Below are positions 1 through 11,108 of a DNA stretch of 64,000 nt, in pieces. The notes beneath the pieces are model-generated. The model saw nothing but the letters and a program-made list of their open reading frames with translations. It was not told where the DNA came from and did not search any database. Source of the DNA: Apiotrichum sp. Y4204 (Eukaryota > Basidiomycota > Tremellomycetes > Trichosporonales > Trichosporonaceae). Location: the NCBI GenBank assembly GCA_025531455.1, contig JAMYHL010000029.1, positions 372,001 through 436,000 on the forward strand, read 5' to 3'. The translations under genes and the position numbers were made by a program. The stretch's first letter is position 1, and each line of letters opens with the position of its first letter.

Positions 1-1234
1 TGGTAGCGGAGCGTCTCCATGAAGACGTGCTCGAGGTAAGGCAGGTCCTTGACCATGTCGTAGGTAGGCACCTCCATGTCATCGGGGAGGGCCTCGTCGA
101 GCTCGGCCTGGAGCTTGGCGAGGACGCCGGGGGTCTTGGTGACGTAGAAGAGGAGGGCGCAGGACGAGTTGGAGGTGGTGTCGGAACCGGCAATGAGCTG
201 GGTGAGGGCCTCGGCGGTGAGCTCCTCGCGGGCAATAGGCTTGCCGCGGTCGTCCTTGCCCTCCTGGAGACGGGCGAGGAGGTCGTTACGGGCGTCGGCG
301 GGCGGGTTGTCCAGGCGTCCCTTTACGCGCGCAATGGCAATCTTGGCGAGGTTGCGGACCGCCTCGACTCCCTTGGTGAAGAACTCGTCGGGGATGTACT
401 TGGCATACGGGATGAGGACGGGCATGACGCCGAGCGTGGCGGAGATCTCACCGCGACGGTTGAGAATCTCGACGGCGGGAGCGTAAGTCGGGGGAGCGTC
501 GGGCGACTCGCGGAGCTCGGCAATGTCTGCCTGCGCCTGGAGCATACCGAAGGGAGCGCCGAAGGCAAGGTCACCGATCATCTAGAGAGTCAGCTTACTC
601 CCCAAAAGCTTGTGCTTCTGTAACTCACGTCGAAAGCAAGGTAGTTCATCCAGTCAAGGCACTCAAGCTTGGCCTCGCCGTTGGAGCGGGGGTCCATCTT
701 GGCCTTCTCGATGAGACCGTCCCACTGCTTGACGAAGAGCTGGAGGTTGTCCTGCATGTACGGCTCAAACTCGCGGATGCTCTTGGCCGAGAACGTGTGC
801 GAGACCATCTTGCGCTTGCGCGTGTGCTCATTGCGGTCGCGCGTGTTGAACAGGCCGCGGCGGATGGACACGAACGCGTCGTAAAAGTCCGACTTGAGGA
901 ATCCGTTACCGTGGCCGTAGATTGCCTTGATGGCCGAGTCGCTAGCAATGGAGACGTGGTTCGGGGCGAGACGGACGAGCGTGCCGAGCTGCTTGTGCAG
1001 CTCGTGCACTACCTCGGAGCGGTGGCCGGCGCGCACGACGCGGAAGAGCCAGAGGTTGGTGAACTGCGCCGGGAAGGGGGCGGGAATGTCGCGCAGGTTG
1101 CCGTACGTCACGAAGAAGGGGTACAGGAAGAACCAGCCGAGGAACGCGGCGAAGAGGCCGACAAAGAGGCCAAGGTGGTTCTGCGGGCTGTGCAGGACGT
1201 CCTGCAGCCGCGTGATGATGGCCGAGTCGGTCAT
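1..1234 (-). CDS. Cytochrome P450, CYP53-like benzoate 4-monooxygenase (3' end cut by window edge)
   Basis: Two exons are visible, 629-1234 and 1-581, joined over a 47-nt intron (582-628, GTGAGT...TAG); the frame continues off the left edge. About 395 residues are seen of a usual length near 520. An N-terminal membrane anchor (about residues 19-42) is followed by the P450 fold. The I-helix oxygen-binding motif AGSDTTS lies near residue 323 and the K-helix ExxR (ETLR) near residue 390; the haem-Cys loop lies outside the window. The segment joined at the intron, AFDMIGDLAFGAPFGM, and the I-helix TTSNSSC resemble fungal CYP53 enzymes, which para-hydroxylate benzoate in the ER membrane. The start is the first ATG directly before the anchor. 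P450 membership is certain; the CYP53 assignment is from memory of the family. Confidence 0.85.
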
Positions 1235-1412
1235 GGTGGGCCGCGTGGGAATCGGGTGTACAGTGGCGGCGAGCGAGGCGGATGGAGTCTACAGTGTCGA
1301 GTCTTACAAGTCTTGCGAGCAGTGTCCTGTCGTGTGTCGATGGCCGGGGTGATGAGGTCAATAGATGGGCACGGCGACGATGAACAGAGTAGATGAGAGC
1401 GTGGGATGTCAG

Positions 1413-1420
1413 ATATATAT
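1413..1420 (-). promoter_or_regulatory. TATA-like box of the P450 gene
   Basis: An uninterrupted ATATATAT run in otherwise GC-rich DNA lies about 180 nt upstream of the P450 ATG. The position suits a TATA element with a 100-150 nt leader. This is inferred from position and composition only. Confidence 0.35.
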
Positions 1421-2384
1421 GCGGCTGCCCCCTCACAAGCGAGCTACAAAGAGTGGCTGTTCCCGCTGCTGCTGCCGCCGTCGTCGTGCGTCTCAGGTCT
1501 CATGACATGCATGCATCTCACCTCGCGCTAGCTCGCCAGCCAACCATGTGAACCAGATACCGCATCGTCCTTGCATTCGCAGCGCTGCCTCGGCCTCCTC
1601 AACCCCGGACGCCCGGAGGCGTATCCCCCGTGTATGCCCCACGGGGCAGCAGAAGCAAACAGCAACCACATCCGGGTCATGGCACGCCAAGCCGAGATCC
1701 GAGAACGAGGAGAAACATCCTTTTGGCTGCGTCTGTCTCTGGTCTCAAGCCGCCGGTATGACATCTCACAGGGGTCAGGTCTCGCCTCTGTAGCCTGAGG
1801 GGAACCGAGCGAGTAGTGTGTCACTCTCTTCTCGCCTGTCTCCAGGCAGTTGCCCCCTGTATATCTGTATATCCGCCGGACACCTCGGCCCCAGCGACGC
1901 ACATGACCAGGCCCCGCGGCGCACCGTCCGTTTTCCTGCGCGCACCTGGGGGTTATCCGCGTGGTGAGTGTCATGATCGGTGATGCAACGCTCTAGCGAC
2001 TAGCGAGGTAGGCTCGGTCAGGATATCAAGGACACATGGCAGGCATGCTATTGGACGAAGCGTGAGGCGCGATCAGGCGATAGGCACCGGGCTCCGGACG
2101 ACGATGTCTTACCCTCGGTCAACAAAGACACTCACCGCTGGCTATCATCACGACTCACTGACCAATGCATGCCTCGGCGACTGACAGCTGTTAGTAGGTT
2201 AGTAGCAGATAATTGCACTACTGTGAGCCTAATTACCCCGCGCAGTGATGCACTGTGATGCCACAAAGGTGTGAATCGCGGAATGCCTTCCCGTCTCTCC
2301 TCGCGACCAACCACCCCTCGTGTGACGGTGGCCTTTTATATCCCTATATCCGTGACGCCCGCCCGTTGCCGCGGACAGGCCTCT

Positions 2385-2406
2385 CCGGCGCCGGGCCGGA
2401 TATCCG
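2385..2406. promoter_or_regulatory. Two adjacent 10-bp palindromes (possible zinc-cluster factor sites)
   Basis: CCGGCGCCGG (2385-2394) and CGGATATCCG (2397-2406) are both perfect palindromes two bases apart. CGG/CCG half-sites are the usual targets of fungal Zn2Cys6 activators, and P450s of this type are substrate-induced. The site is about 1.15 kb upstream of the P450 start, so a functional link is speculative. Confidence 0.25.
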
Positions 2407-2698
2407 TATACCCAGACAATATCTGACTTCCATCTGAACTCCATCTCTCATCTTGTCCTCTCGATGGCTCGACAGTCTTCAACTACCCATTGCTCTACAA
2501 CCGTGGCTGATCACAGTCTCTCACTTTGTCTGCATGCTGCAGACCACACCAACTAAGCGTCGACGGATTCCTGAGCTGATCCGAGGCGCGGAGGCGGCTT
2601 TGTATGGTAAAGTCTCTGCATATGTCACATTGCCTACAAAACGTATTCTACAGCGGATGGTGTATGTCTTCGGTCATGCTATCACTAGTCTTTTGCGC

Positions 2699-5600
2699 TT
2701 ACTGCGGCTGGTCGGGGTTTGATATGATGAGCGGGTCGCGCCGCGCAATTTCGTACGTGCGCGTCGGCGACGCCGGGGATCCCGAAAGAGAGCGGTGGGG
2801 CGTGCCGTTCGGGCCAAAGTGTGACGGGAGGGCGCCGCTGCGGCGGTTGATCGACGCGACAATGTCGTGCACTGGCCGGCGCGAGCGGGGGGATGGGGTG
2901 AGGAGCGGTGTCGAGCGGCTGAACGCGTTCGGGGGGCGGACGACATCGGCGGTCGCGATACCCATGGGCGTCGGCGTCGAGTGGTCAAGTACGGTCGAGC
3001 AACCCAGCAGCGACGAGGACGCCGTCGTCGACCCGCTGCCCTTGGACAGGTGGGAGCCGTCCGAGCTGTGGCTACCGCGCGACATGTGGGTGTGGGTCGG
3101 AGAGAGCGGGGATGGAATGCCAGGGATGCTCGTCGCCCCGGTGGTGATGGTCAGCGGCGGGCGGGGCGGGGAGAGCCGCACGTCGCGGAGGCTACGGGGC
3201 GAGCTTTGGGGTGAGGCTTGGGCGCCCCACGGAAGCGATGAGGAGGGCACCGACGAGCTTGACGTGTTGGTCGTTGTCGGGGTGAGGAGGGAGAAGCCGC
3301 GTACGTCCTCGCTCGACAGGCGGCGCGCGTGGAGACGCGGACTCGCGACCGGGCTGGACGGCGCGCTCTGCGGAGAGGAGGATCCAATGCGCAGAGCGGG
3401 GGGGACCACCGCGGTGACCAGCTGCGGGGGCGTATTGCCGTTCGAGTCGGTCGTGTAAGTGCTTCCACTCGGCGTGCGGCCGGGGTTCGTCGTGCGAAGA
3501 ACCATCGTTGGCTGCTGGAAGCCGAGACCGATGCCGCCGCCGGTAGGGTGCGGGGACACCGGACTCGCGGAGAGGCTAATCAGATCCGGCGTGTCCAGAC
3601 GCTCAATATGCGCCTCGTCCGAGGACAGCGACACCTCGCGCTGGATGACGTGCATGTCACCCATAGAGCGGATGCTGCCGACCTCGGTGATGGAGGGACG
3701 GTGCTGCGCGCCCAGTGGGAGGGGAAAGCCCTCCTCCGAGGATGACGACTTGTGCCACTCGGCACTTCCCGCATGCGATGAGAGCGACTGACCAGGGGTG
3801 CGCAGCGGCCAGTCGGTAGGCTGCGGAGCCGGGTCGCGCACGTCGAAATCGCGCGACGCGCCGGAAGCTGTCCTTGAGTGCCCGTCGCGACGGGTTAGGA
3901 ATCCGCTCGAGATGCGGCGGAGGAGAGATACCTGGCGCAACACGGGGTTCTGCGCCGGACGCAGGCCGCGCGGCGACTCGGGGGGCGTGCTGAACATGAC
4001 GTTTGAGTTAGTGGACGAGAGCTTGGAATGCGGGGTCGACGAGCGGCGAGAGAGTATCGACGTCTTGACGGGCGTACGGGAGGCGATCTCCGCGCTTGCT
4101 ATCATCGCATCGCCGACGTCGGCAAGCGACTCGCGCTGCGAGTTGGACGACGTGGCGGATATAGGAATCGAGTGGCTCGACATGCGGTTTTCAGCTTCGG
4201 GCCGGATGGGCAGAGACCGTGCCGTCGAGGCCGGCATGCCGTGGTCGCTAACGGACTCGGGCTGGCGCGAGGAGATTGCGTCGTCGGGCATGAGAGAATC
4301 CTGGCTGTGGTTGAAAGGGTTGGACATGGGCCGAGCGGCAGCTCCGAGGGCTGCACCTGCCGCGGCGCCCGCAACAGCTGGCACCTTGAACGAGTCGTAG
4401 AGCGACGGGGTTGCGGCCCGTTCAAATTGCGATGCAGCATCCACCGAGGGATCCGGCGAGTTGAAGGGCCCGCCACGGAGCGATTCAGCTGGCGTCGGCA
4501 CAGGGCCACCGCGGACGGCGGGAGGAGCTGCGAGCTGGTCGCTGCGAGACAACAGACTGTCGCCTGTCCTCCAGTCGCCCCGATTCGACTTGCTGTCCAA
4601 CACCCAGTCCTCCTTCCACGCACTGGCCCCTTCCTCGGGTATGGTCGAGAAGGCGCGCGCACGCATGTCGCTCGAGAAGCGCCGCGTGTCCTCGTCGTTA
4701 AGCATCTGGAAGCGCGAGCGGCTGCCCTTGACGGTTGGCTGGATGGGCGGGAGGTCCTCGTCGTAGGGATCGTCAATGCTGCGCGTCGGACCAATCAGGC
4801 GAATACCGTGACCAATGCGGCGTGTCGAGCGCCGGATGATGCCAAGCACACCGCCGCCGAGATCGTCCTGCGGGCGGTCGGGGTTGGGCGACGTGTTGAG
4901 CTGGGTATAGTCGCCCTCTGCGCGGCCCGATATCTTGCGCCCGGCTGTAACTGCCGCCGCCCCAACAGCGGCAATGCCAATACCGAGGGCGGCCATTGCC
5001 TCCTGGCGGCGGGTCGTGGGCTCGAAGGGAGGAAGGACAGGGGCCTCGGGATCGCGCAGGAGCGCGCCGGACGGCTTCTCCGTGTATGCGCGGTCGTTCC
5101 CGCGCCCGCTCGTGTGCTTGCGTTTGTGCCGGCGGCGGGCAAAGATGAAGAGCAGGACGGCAAGGAGGACGGCGAGGCCGAGGCCCACAATCAACGCCGC
5201 CAGGCGGCCATCGGTAAGACCGGGGTTGTGGGCGCCTGCGGATGTGGTATTGGTCGTCGTCGGCTGGGGACCGCCAGTACCGGTTCTGGTCGGCTTCCCG
5301 CCTCCAGTACCATTGCCGTTACCATCGCCATCGCCATCGCCATCGCCGTCGCCAGATCCATTGCCATTACCATTCGAGTTTCCGTTGCCGTTACCGTTTC
5401 CATTGCCATTCCCGCTGCCATCGGCATTACCATTGATACCGTTCCCATTCCCCCCGTTCCCACTGCTGACGCCGCCGCCGTTTTGAACGTACGGCGTGGG
5501 CGTAAACGTGCTCGTCGTTGCGGCGGCAGTCGTACCCGAGAGGACGAGGAGGTGGACTTCAGGGTTGACTGGGAGGTTCGGGCCAAAGCCTGAAGTCAGT

Positions 5601-6738
5601 AATGAATTCTGTGCATTGGGTATCGATCTGCGGATGCGTACCTCCAAACACGACAATCTGCCCGCCACCGACATCCACCGCGGTATGGTCATAGCGGCCG
5701 CCCGGACCTGAAGTCAGAACAAACAAAACAAACACGACTCACCCTGATCAGAAGCAACTACCTCTGTCCACGACATGGTCTTGGGGTCGAGCACCCAGCC
5801 GTCGCCGTACACAGTCGAGAGGTTGAGGTCCGCACCGCCAAACACGAAGATTGTGCCGTCAGGGTTGAGCGTGGCGGATGCACCGCGGCGTGACGACGGT
5901 GCGGGTCCGCCAACGGTGAGATTCTTCCATGTAGCCTTGTCGTTGTCGGTCTGCAGGGTGAAGAGCGTATCGAATGGGGTGAGCTGGGGTTGGCCCGACT
6001 TGGGGGCGATGACCCCGCCAAACGCCACAAGAGTGTTGTTCTCGAGCAGCACGGACGCGTGGTGGTACAGTGGGACGGGGAGGGGGGCGAGTGTGCTGAA
6101 CTGTTTTGCAGCAGGGTCATACTTGTAGGTGCTGGCGTACGTCTCGCCTGAGCCGTTGTCGTCCATCCCGCCAGATACGAATGTGTTTCCACCTTCAAGC
6201 GGGGCCGCGCAAGAATGGAGTACGCGGCGGGATGGTTGATTAGCCCATCCCGTCGGCTGGTGGGTAAAGCTCCCCGAGCCGTTCACGGGGTTGATATTTG
6301 CGAGCCACACGGAGTCCGGGTCCGTATCCGAGTGTTGGTCCCACCCGCCGTCGCCGCCATACGAAAGGAGGTTCCAGTTTCCCTGGCTGCTCCCAAGTGG
6401 CGCTATGCAGTGCCACGCATATGCGGGCCCCTCGGGACCAGCCTTGGCGAGTTGCGTAGGCGGAGACGCAGCATCAAAGCTCTGTCCGAGCGGGAGGAGG
6501 ATGGTATCCGGCGAGTTTGGCGCCGACGTGTAACTGTATCCGCCGCCCGAGTCCGTCTTCCCGCCCTGGATGACGAGCGTCGGTGGGTCGGGGAGAAAGG
6601 TCGACGCATGGCCCCAGCTGTCTGTCAGCTATGAGCTGTAATGTTCAGCACTCACCGCGGAACCATAGTGTATGCTGTTGCCAGAGGGGCGAGGGCGAGA
6701 ACGCCGCCCACGCGGCGCATCGGCCGGCGGCGGGCCAT
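2699..6738 (-). CDS. Kelch-repeat, single-pass membrane protein with long cytoplasmic tail
   Basis: Four exons: 6656-6738, 5743-6617, 5642-5707 and 2699-5589, about 1304 aa. Residues 1-22 look like a signal peptide (Arg-rich start, then GGVLALAPLATA). A kelch/galactose-oxidase-type beta-propeller follows, with blade signatures such as RWGHAST, RRVLHSCA, YHHASVLLENNTLVAFGG and RYDHTAVDVGG; it ends near residue 345. A Gly/Asn and Gly/Asp repeat linker (about 384-442), a Thr-rich stretch, one transmembrane helix (about 471-492, IVGLGLAVLLAVLLFIFARRR) and a basic stop-transfer follow. The remaining ~810 residues are a Ser/Pro-rich, disordered-looking cytoplasmic tail. The start was chosen because only this ATG gives the signal peptide and joins in frame to the propeller. 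The layout resembles fungal surface kelch proteins; ligand and function are unknown. Confidence 0.8.
5311..5460. repeat. Low-complexity hexanucleotide tract encoding Gly-Asn/Gly-Asp linker
   Basis: The tract is imperfect tandem CCATTG/CCGTTA/CCATCG hexamers (plus strand) inside the kelch gene. On the coding strand they give alternating Gly-Asn and then a run of Gly-Asp dipeptides just outside the membrane helix. Such tracts often vary in length between strains. Confidence 0.75.
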
Positions 6739-8219
6739 GTTTGGCGCTGCGCCAGAAATGAGAATGGGAGAACTGAGTGCGAGGGTGTGGGGTACTGAGG
6801 AGTGACGCCGATGGGTTGTTGCTGTCGCTGCTGATGGCGTCGAGCTCAGTTGTGGTGGTTAGAGAGATGGATAGAATGGAGTTTGGGATGCACAAGCATG
6901 TGTTGTTGCGAACATGTGGTGTTGCCGCATGCACACAACGCATGTATGCGGGATGCGGGCTGGTGTGTGTGGATGTGTACCTGGCAACAGAGTGAAAAAG
7001 AAATCAGACGCGCACGATGCCGTACATTGGGGTGGTGTTTACTGACTTTCGAGGAGGCTTGTGCACCATTCCTTGTCACACCAATGCACACAGAGGAGAG
7101 GCCACCTTCTTGCCATCTGGGTGTCCGTGTGAACGCATAGCGCACACTGCAGAGCACACCGCAGCGCACAGCACGCAGCGGGCCGCGGCCTGCAGGACAT
7201 TCAGAGAGCAGGATACGCAATCTGCACAGGCCCCCTGTCCCCGAGAGGCCCGAGGCGCTCCGTTGTATCCGTTGTACATGCCACGGGGCTGAGGGGATCT
7301 GCCCAGACAACCAATATGCGCTCGGAACAATGTTCTCAGAGCTTAATCACTTCTGGGCCATTCTTGACAGCCACCTCCGCGGTGTGTGAACGCATCACAG
7401 TAGTGCGAGTGAGATGATGATGCTCCAGTTACTCCCAGATTGTTGTACGACATGACATAACGACATTGATTGAAGTATGAAGAGTAATCCCCCGAGCTGA
7501 CAGCACAAGAAAGAGTTAATGTTCAACGCCCAATCACAGCCCCCCTCAGTGGCCCCCACGCCAGCGCCGCACGACCCGCCTCCCGCGGGACCTCACAGGG
7601 CAACAACAACCCAAAAGAAGGGGCACTAGCGCAGGAGCACTACTAGCGCGCACAGGCCGCCGTCCACCTGGTGCCTCAGGGGGAAGTGGCCAGGATCGCC
7701 AGGAGATGATCCGCGCTCATCCATCTTGGCTCGACGCCACACGAATTGGGGTCTGCCAGCCTTCTTACATAAGAGAAAAGCATAGGGTTTTTACATCGAA
7801 GTTATCGGTGATATGATATCGCCGAAATGCTTCCACTTCTACGCCCGCCACACTGCCCTGAATGTCGGTGTTAGGACCCGCCAGTCAGTGGGTGGGCTGG
7901 TTTCCTGGCTGTGCAAAGTTTTCGCTGGGCGGAGGAGGAGCGGAATCTGGCAATGCATGCACAAGAGCTGGGCGAGAGGGAAAGAGCGCCACTGTGCTGG
8001 CTGTGAGAGCTTCCGCCTGGCTCTGGCTGCACTGTAGCTGGCTGGCTGTCTGCTGCCTAGCTGCTGGCTGAGAGCTGTCCGCTGACTGCTTGGCTGGCTG
8101 GCGCTCCCTCCGCTGGGTGCAGCCCCCTCGCTGGCTGGCTCTGCCTCCCACTCGTCGACGGCGCTGTTGAACGGCCTCGAACTTGGAGATTTCTCTTGGT
8201 TGTACAGCAAGTCAAAAAG
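6739..8219. other. Divergent intergenic region between the kelch gene and RPL18
   Basis: No gene is supported. The left part is the kelch promoter and the right part the RPL18 promoter and leader. The leader side (about 8028-8140) is rich in repeated GGCTGGCTG words, probably a simple-sequence feature of the 5' region. Confidence 0.55.
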
Positions 8220-8514
8220 GTGAGCACAGAAGCCATCCCCAGCAGCCCCGCTCGCCACCCCGCCCGACGCCGACGACGACAACGACGACCACGACGCCCA
8301 CCGAATCGAAGTCCCGCGCGCCGCGATGTTGAAGGATTGAGCGTTGTCCCGTGAACGAGAGAGGAGCAGGGTTGTCGCGTGTTGAGGCGACGAGAGGCGA
8401 TGGAGAGGGACGGCGTACAGCGTCGGACTGGTCGGCGTCGACAGCGGCACGGGCGACACGGGCGAGCGAAGCGCGGCATGGCATTGGAATCCCCAACTTC
8501 GTACTGACCTGCAG
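8220..8514 (+). other. Probable 5'-UTR intron of RPL18
   Basis: A GTGAGC donor at 8220 and the acceptor GTACTGACCTGCAG ending at 8514 (branch point CTGAC) flank a 295-nt segment that ends five bases before the RPL18 ATG. The acceptor is the same type used by coding introns in this window. Introns just before the start codon are common in ribosomal-protein genes. I saw no convincing snoRNA boxes inside. Confidence 0.55.
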
Positions 8515-8519
8515 GCAAG

Positions 8520-9223
8520 ATGGGTATCGACATCAAGCGCCACCACGTCAAGAAGGGCGCTCGCCAGGCCCCCAAGTCGGAGGACCCCTACCTCCTCCTT
8601 CTTGTCAAGCTCTACCGCTTCCTTGCCCGCCGCACCGAGTCGCGCTTCAACAAGGTCGTTCTCCGCCGTCTCTTCATGAGCAAGGTGATTATCGCCGCGC
8701 GCAAGACCCAAAATTACCACCCCACTAACTCGTAGATCAACCGCCCCCCCATCTCGCTCTCGCGCATTGTCAAGGAGACCAAGGGCTCGAACCCCGACAA
8801 CTCGAAGACTGTCGTTGTTGTCGGCTCGGTCCTTGACGACGAGCGTTTCCCCGTTGTCCCCAAGCTTTCGGTCGCTGCCCTCCGCTTCTCGAACGCTGCC
8901 CGTGCCCGCATCACCGCCGCCGGCGGTGAGGCCCTCACCCTCGACCAGCTCGCCCTCCGCGCCCCCACCGGCTCGAACACTGTTCTCCGTGAGTTGCGCG
9001 TCGATTGAATCCTTAGTGGCGAAAATCGGGAAATTTGGCCGTCAGGACCATACTAACCACCCCACCAGTCCGTGGCAAGCGCAACGTTCGCGAGGCTGTC
9101 TCGCACTTCGGCGGTCCCCTCAAGGGCGGCGCTCCCTACGTAGCTTCCAAAGGACGCAAATTTGAGAAGGCGCGTGGTCGTCGTGCGTCGCGCGGCTTCA
9201 AGATCAAGTCGACCCACAAGTAG
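8520..9223 (+). CDS. RPL18: 60S ribosomal protein L18 (eL18)
   Basis: Three exons: 8520-8684, 8736-8988 and 9069-9223, giving 190 aa, the normal length. eL18 is a structural protein of the cytosolic large ribosomal subunit. Visible family blocks are the N-terminal MGIDIKRHH and [22 protein letters not shown], the central [13 protein letters not shown] and [33 protein letters not shown] and the basic C terminus [13 protein letters not shown]. The exon 1 donor is a GTGATT; reading through instead gives a premature stop. An upstream intron ends five bases before the ATG, so that ATG is the start. High G/C third positions suggest strong expression. Confidence 0.96.
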
Positions 9224-11108
9224 ACTTGATGAGGCTGTCGTTTTGCGGTTGGGAGGCGTCGATGCACCATTATCATTCCGGAGTGGAGGACTTTTTCAGT
9301 TGAGTGGCGCGGGGTTTACTATTGTTTAGAGGCTTGAGCAGATGCGCTACACTCTGTTGTTCGCTGCATCTCGGTCTTGCGCCGCCGCCGTCGACAGTTT
9401 GCGGACAGCTCGATGAAGAGTACGAGGGTCAGATCGAGGGTCAGATCTCCACTGCCTGGGCCGGTGTTTGTTTGTCTACCTGTAATACCTCGGCTTCCAT
9501 TATTCTTCCAGCGCTGCGACATCTGCCGCCACTGCTAAATGACGAAGTGTTCCCCCCTGGACACGCTAGGCCATGGTCCATGGGCCTCGACTGACAAACT
9601 GACCCGTACCCTCGTACTGAAAGTGTGGCCTATCGACTTCAGATGTCCGGAAACGACATCCATCCCTGGAAATGATCTTCAATCTTCCTACCTCGTTTCG
9701 CCCATCTGTCCCCTGCGGATCTGTGCCGATCTGCGGGCCACATGCCTGTACGGGGCCCAATATATGATCTGTGATCTATGCGCTATGCGGAAGCTTGATC
9801 GACGGCATTCAAGCCTGCAGGCCTCGAGGAGAATGACACAAATGACACACTACAGTGCTCGAGGGCAACCTGTTACTGCAACTAAGGGTCACAACAGCTC
9901 GCGTCCACTTCTTCCCTCGTCTGCAATGCCGTTGCTCGCTCGCCGCTCTGCAGCCTTTCCGCGTATCACAAGGATTGGTCGGAAGGGCATGCAGCCTCGC
10001 AGTGGTGTCCATGCCTCATCGATGCCACAGTGCCACCCGATGAGGGTTGTGTGTATTGATTGATGTGGGTACGCGGTACGACGTAGTCTCTCAATCACGT
10101 GACATACTTGTCCATCGATCCATCGATCCTATCGAGCTGACTGGGTGGCCATCTCGAGAATTGCGAGCAGCACTTTATGTGATATGTGGGTGCGCTTTGC
10201 ATACAAACGGTTCATGTGTGTGTGTTTGTTGTGTGTCTCTGTTTGTCTACTAACCTTTGCGTTCTCTCCGTCCGTCACACAACTCTCTCCCTCACATCCA
10301 ACTACGCAATCCCGACGACCACACACGAAGCCGCCTTCAATCACTATTCTCTCCGACCCGTCGCCGGTAACCTTGTGTCCGTTTCTTCCTAGATCAGGAA
10401 TCATACTGACCTCCAGTCGCCGAAGTTGCGCTCTGAGCTGAAACTGAAACAGGTTGAGGTCTGTGCAGAGGTGGATCTGACGAAGGAAGGTACGACAGTG
10501 GTATAGGTAAAGCAGAAACTCGAGACGGCGACCACGACGCAGCGCAAGCTCTATCAACACCTCGCACCTCGCTATCGCTAGCACAACCAGGCGCTTTTCG
10601 AGCTTGGACATTGTGTCCAGTAGTGTTGTGCTCTGCTCTAGTTAGTGAATCCTTCTCCAATAAGTATAACCCTCCCAGCCATTTCCGTCCTTCCCGATGT
10701 TCTTTCTCCTCAAGTAGTGTTGTCAGCCATGTTAGGACATTCATGTGGAAAGTCAAGAATGCATCAATCGTCAATGATCTATGACCATAGCGTGAACATG
10801 TTCGAAATTTCTGCTCGTTTCTGTGCTCTGGTCGATGACGCACTTTCACGTTTGTCCCTTGGCTCTGGGCGGCAGCGTACGTAACCTTAACCTCCGGATT
10901 TCAATCCCATGCCACCAGCCAATGCATTTCCGCGAGCCCGCGATCGCGCTCCGCAACTCGAGTATCCCCGCAGCTTAGTTCGTCGGTCTGGGGGCCTCAA
11001 TTGGTGGCACGAGCACAGATCCTGTCGCGACCGGGTATGCAGTCGTGTTCAAACACTATATCACATCAGGAAGGCAACATTGGTCTACGATCTACATGGC
11101 CGGGGCGG
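9224..11108. other. Convergent region between RPL18 and the AIM34-like gene; possible small unresolved gene
   Basis: No recognisable gene lies in this 1.9 kb. One signal stands out: at 10401-10416 on the plus strand, CATACTGACCTCCAG matches this genome's intron 3' ends closely, with a GTAACC donor candidate just upstream (about 10368). Splicing there would join a Ser/Pro-rich frame to a short Lys/Glu/Leu-rich stretch that stops at about 10506. The minus strand has a competing 68-codon Leu/Arg-rich stretch (10406-10611, ATG at 10611). I could not settle strand or identity. A TCACGTGA element lies at 10095-10102. Confidence 0.4.

Larger units (their letters stand above)
1235..2698. other. Intergenic region: upstream of P450, downstream of kelch gene
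   Basis: There is no convincing gene in these 1.46 kb; the ORFs here are short and lack splice or family support. Because the P450 reads leftward from 1234, this is its promoter side. It holds an AT-rich TATA-like tract (1413-1420) and two adjacent palindromes at 2385-2406, listed separately. The right end is the 3' flank of the kelch gene. Confidence 0.6.

Noticed and set aside
4028..5593. 521-codon plus-strand open frame
   Set aside because: It is antisense to the kelch-protein tail and linker, with no signature of its own.
10488..10504. 17-nt intron (GTACGACAGTGGTATAG) in the unresolved region
   Set aside because: It is far below any fungal intron size known to me and has no branch point.
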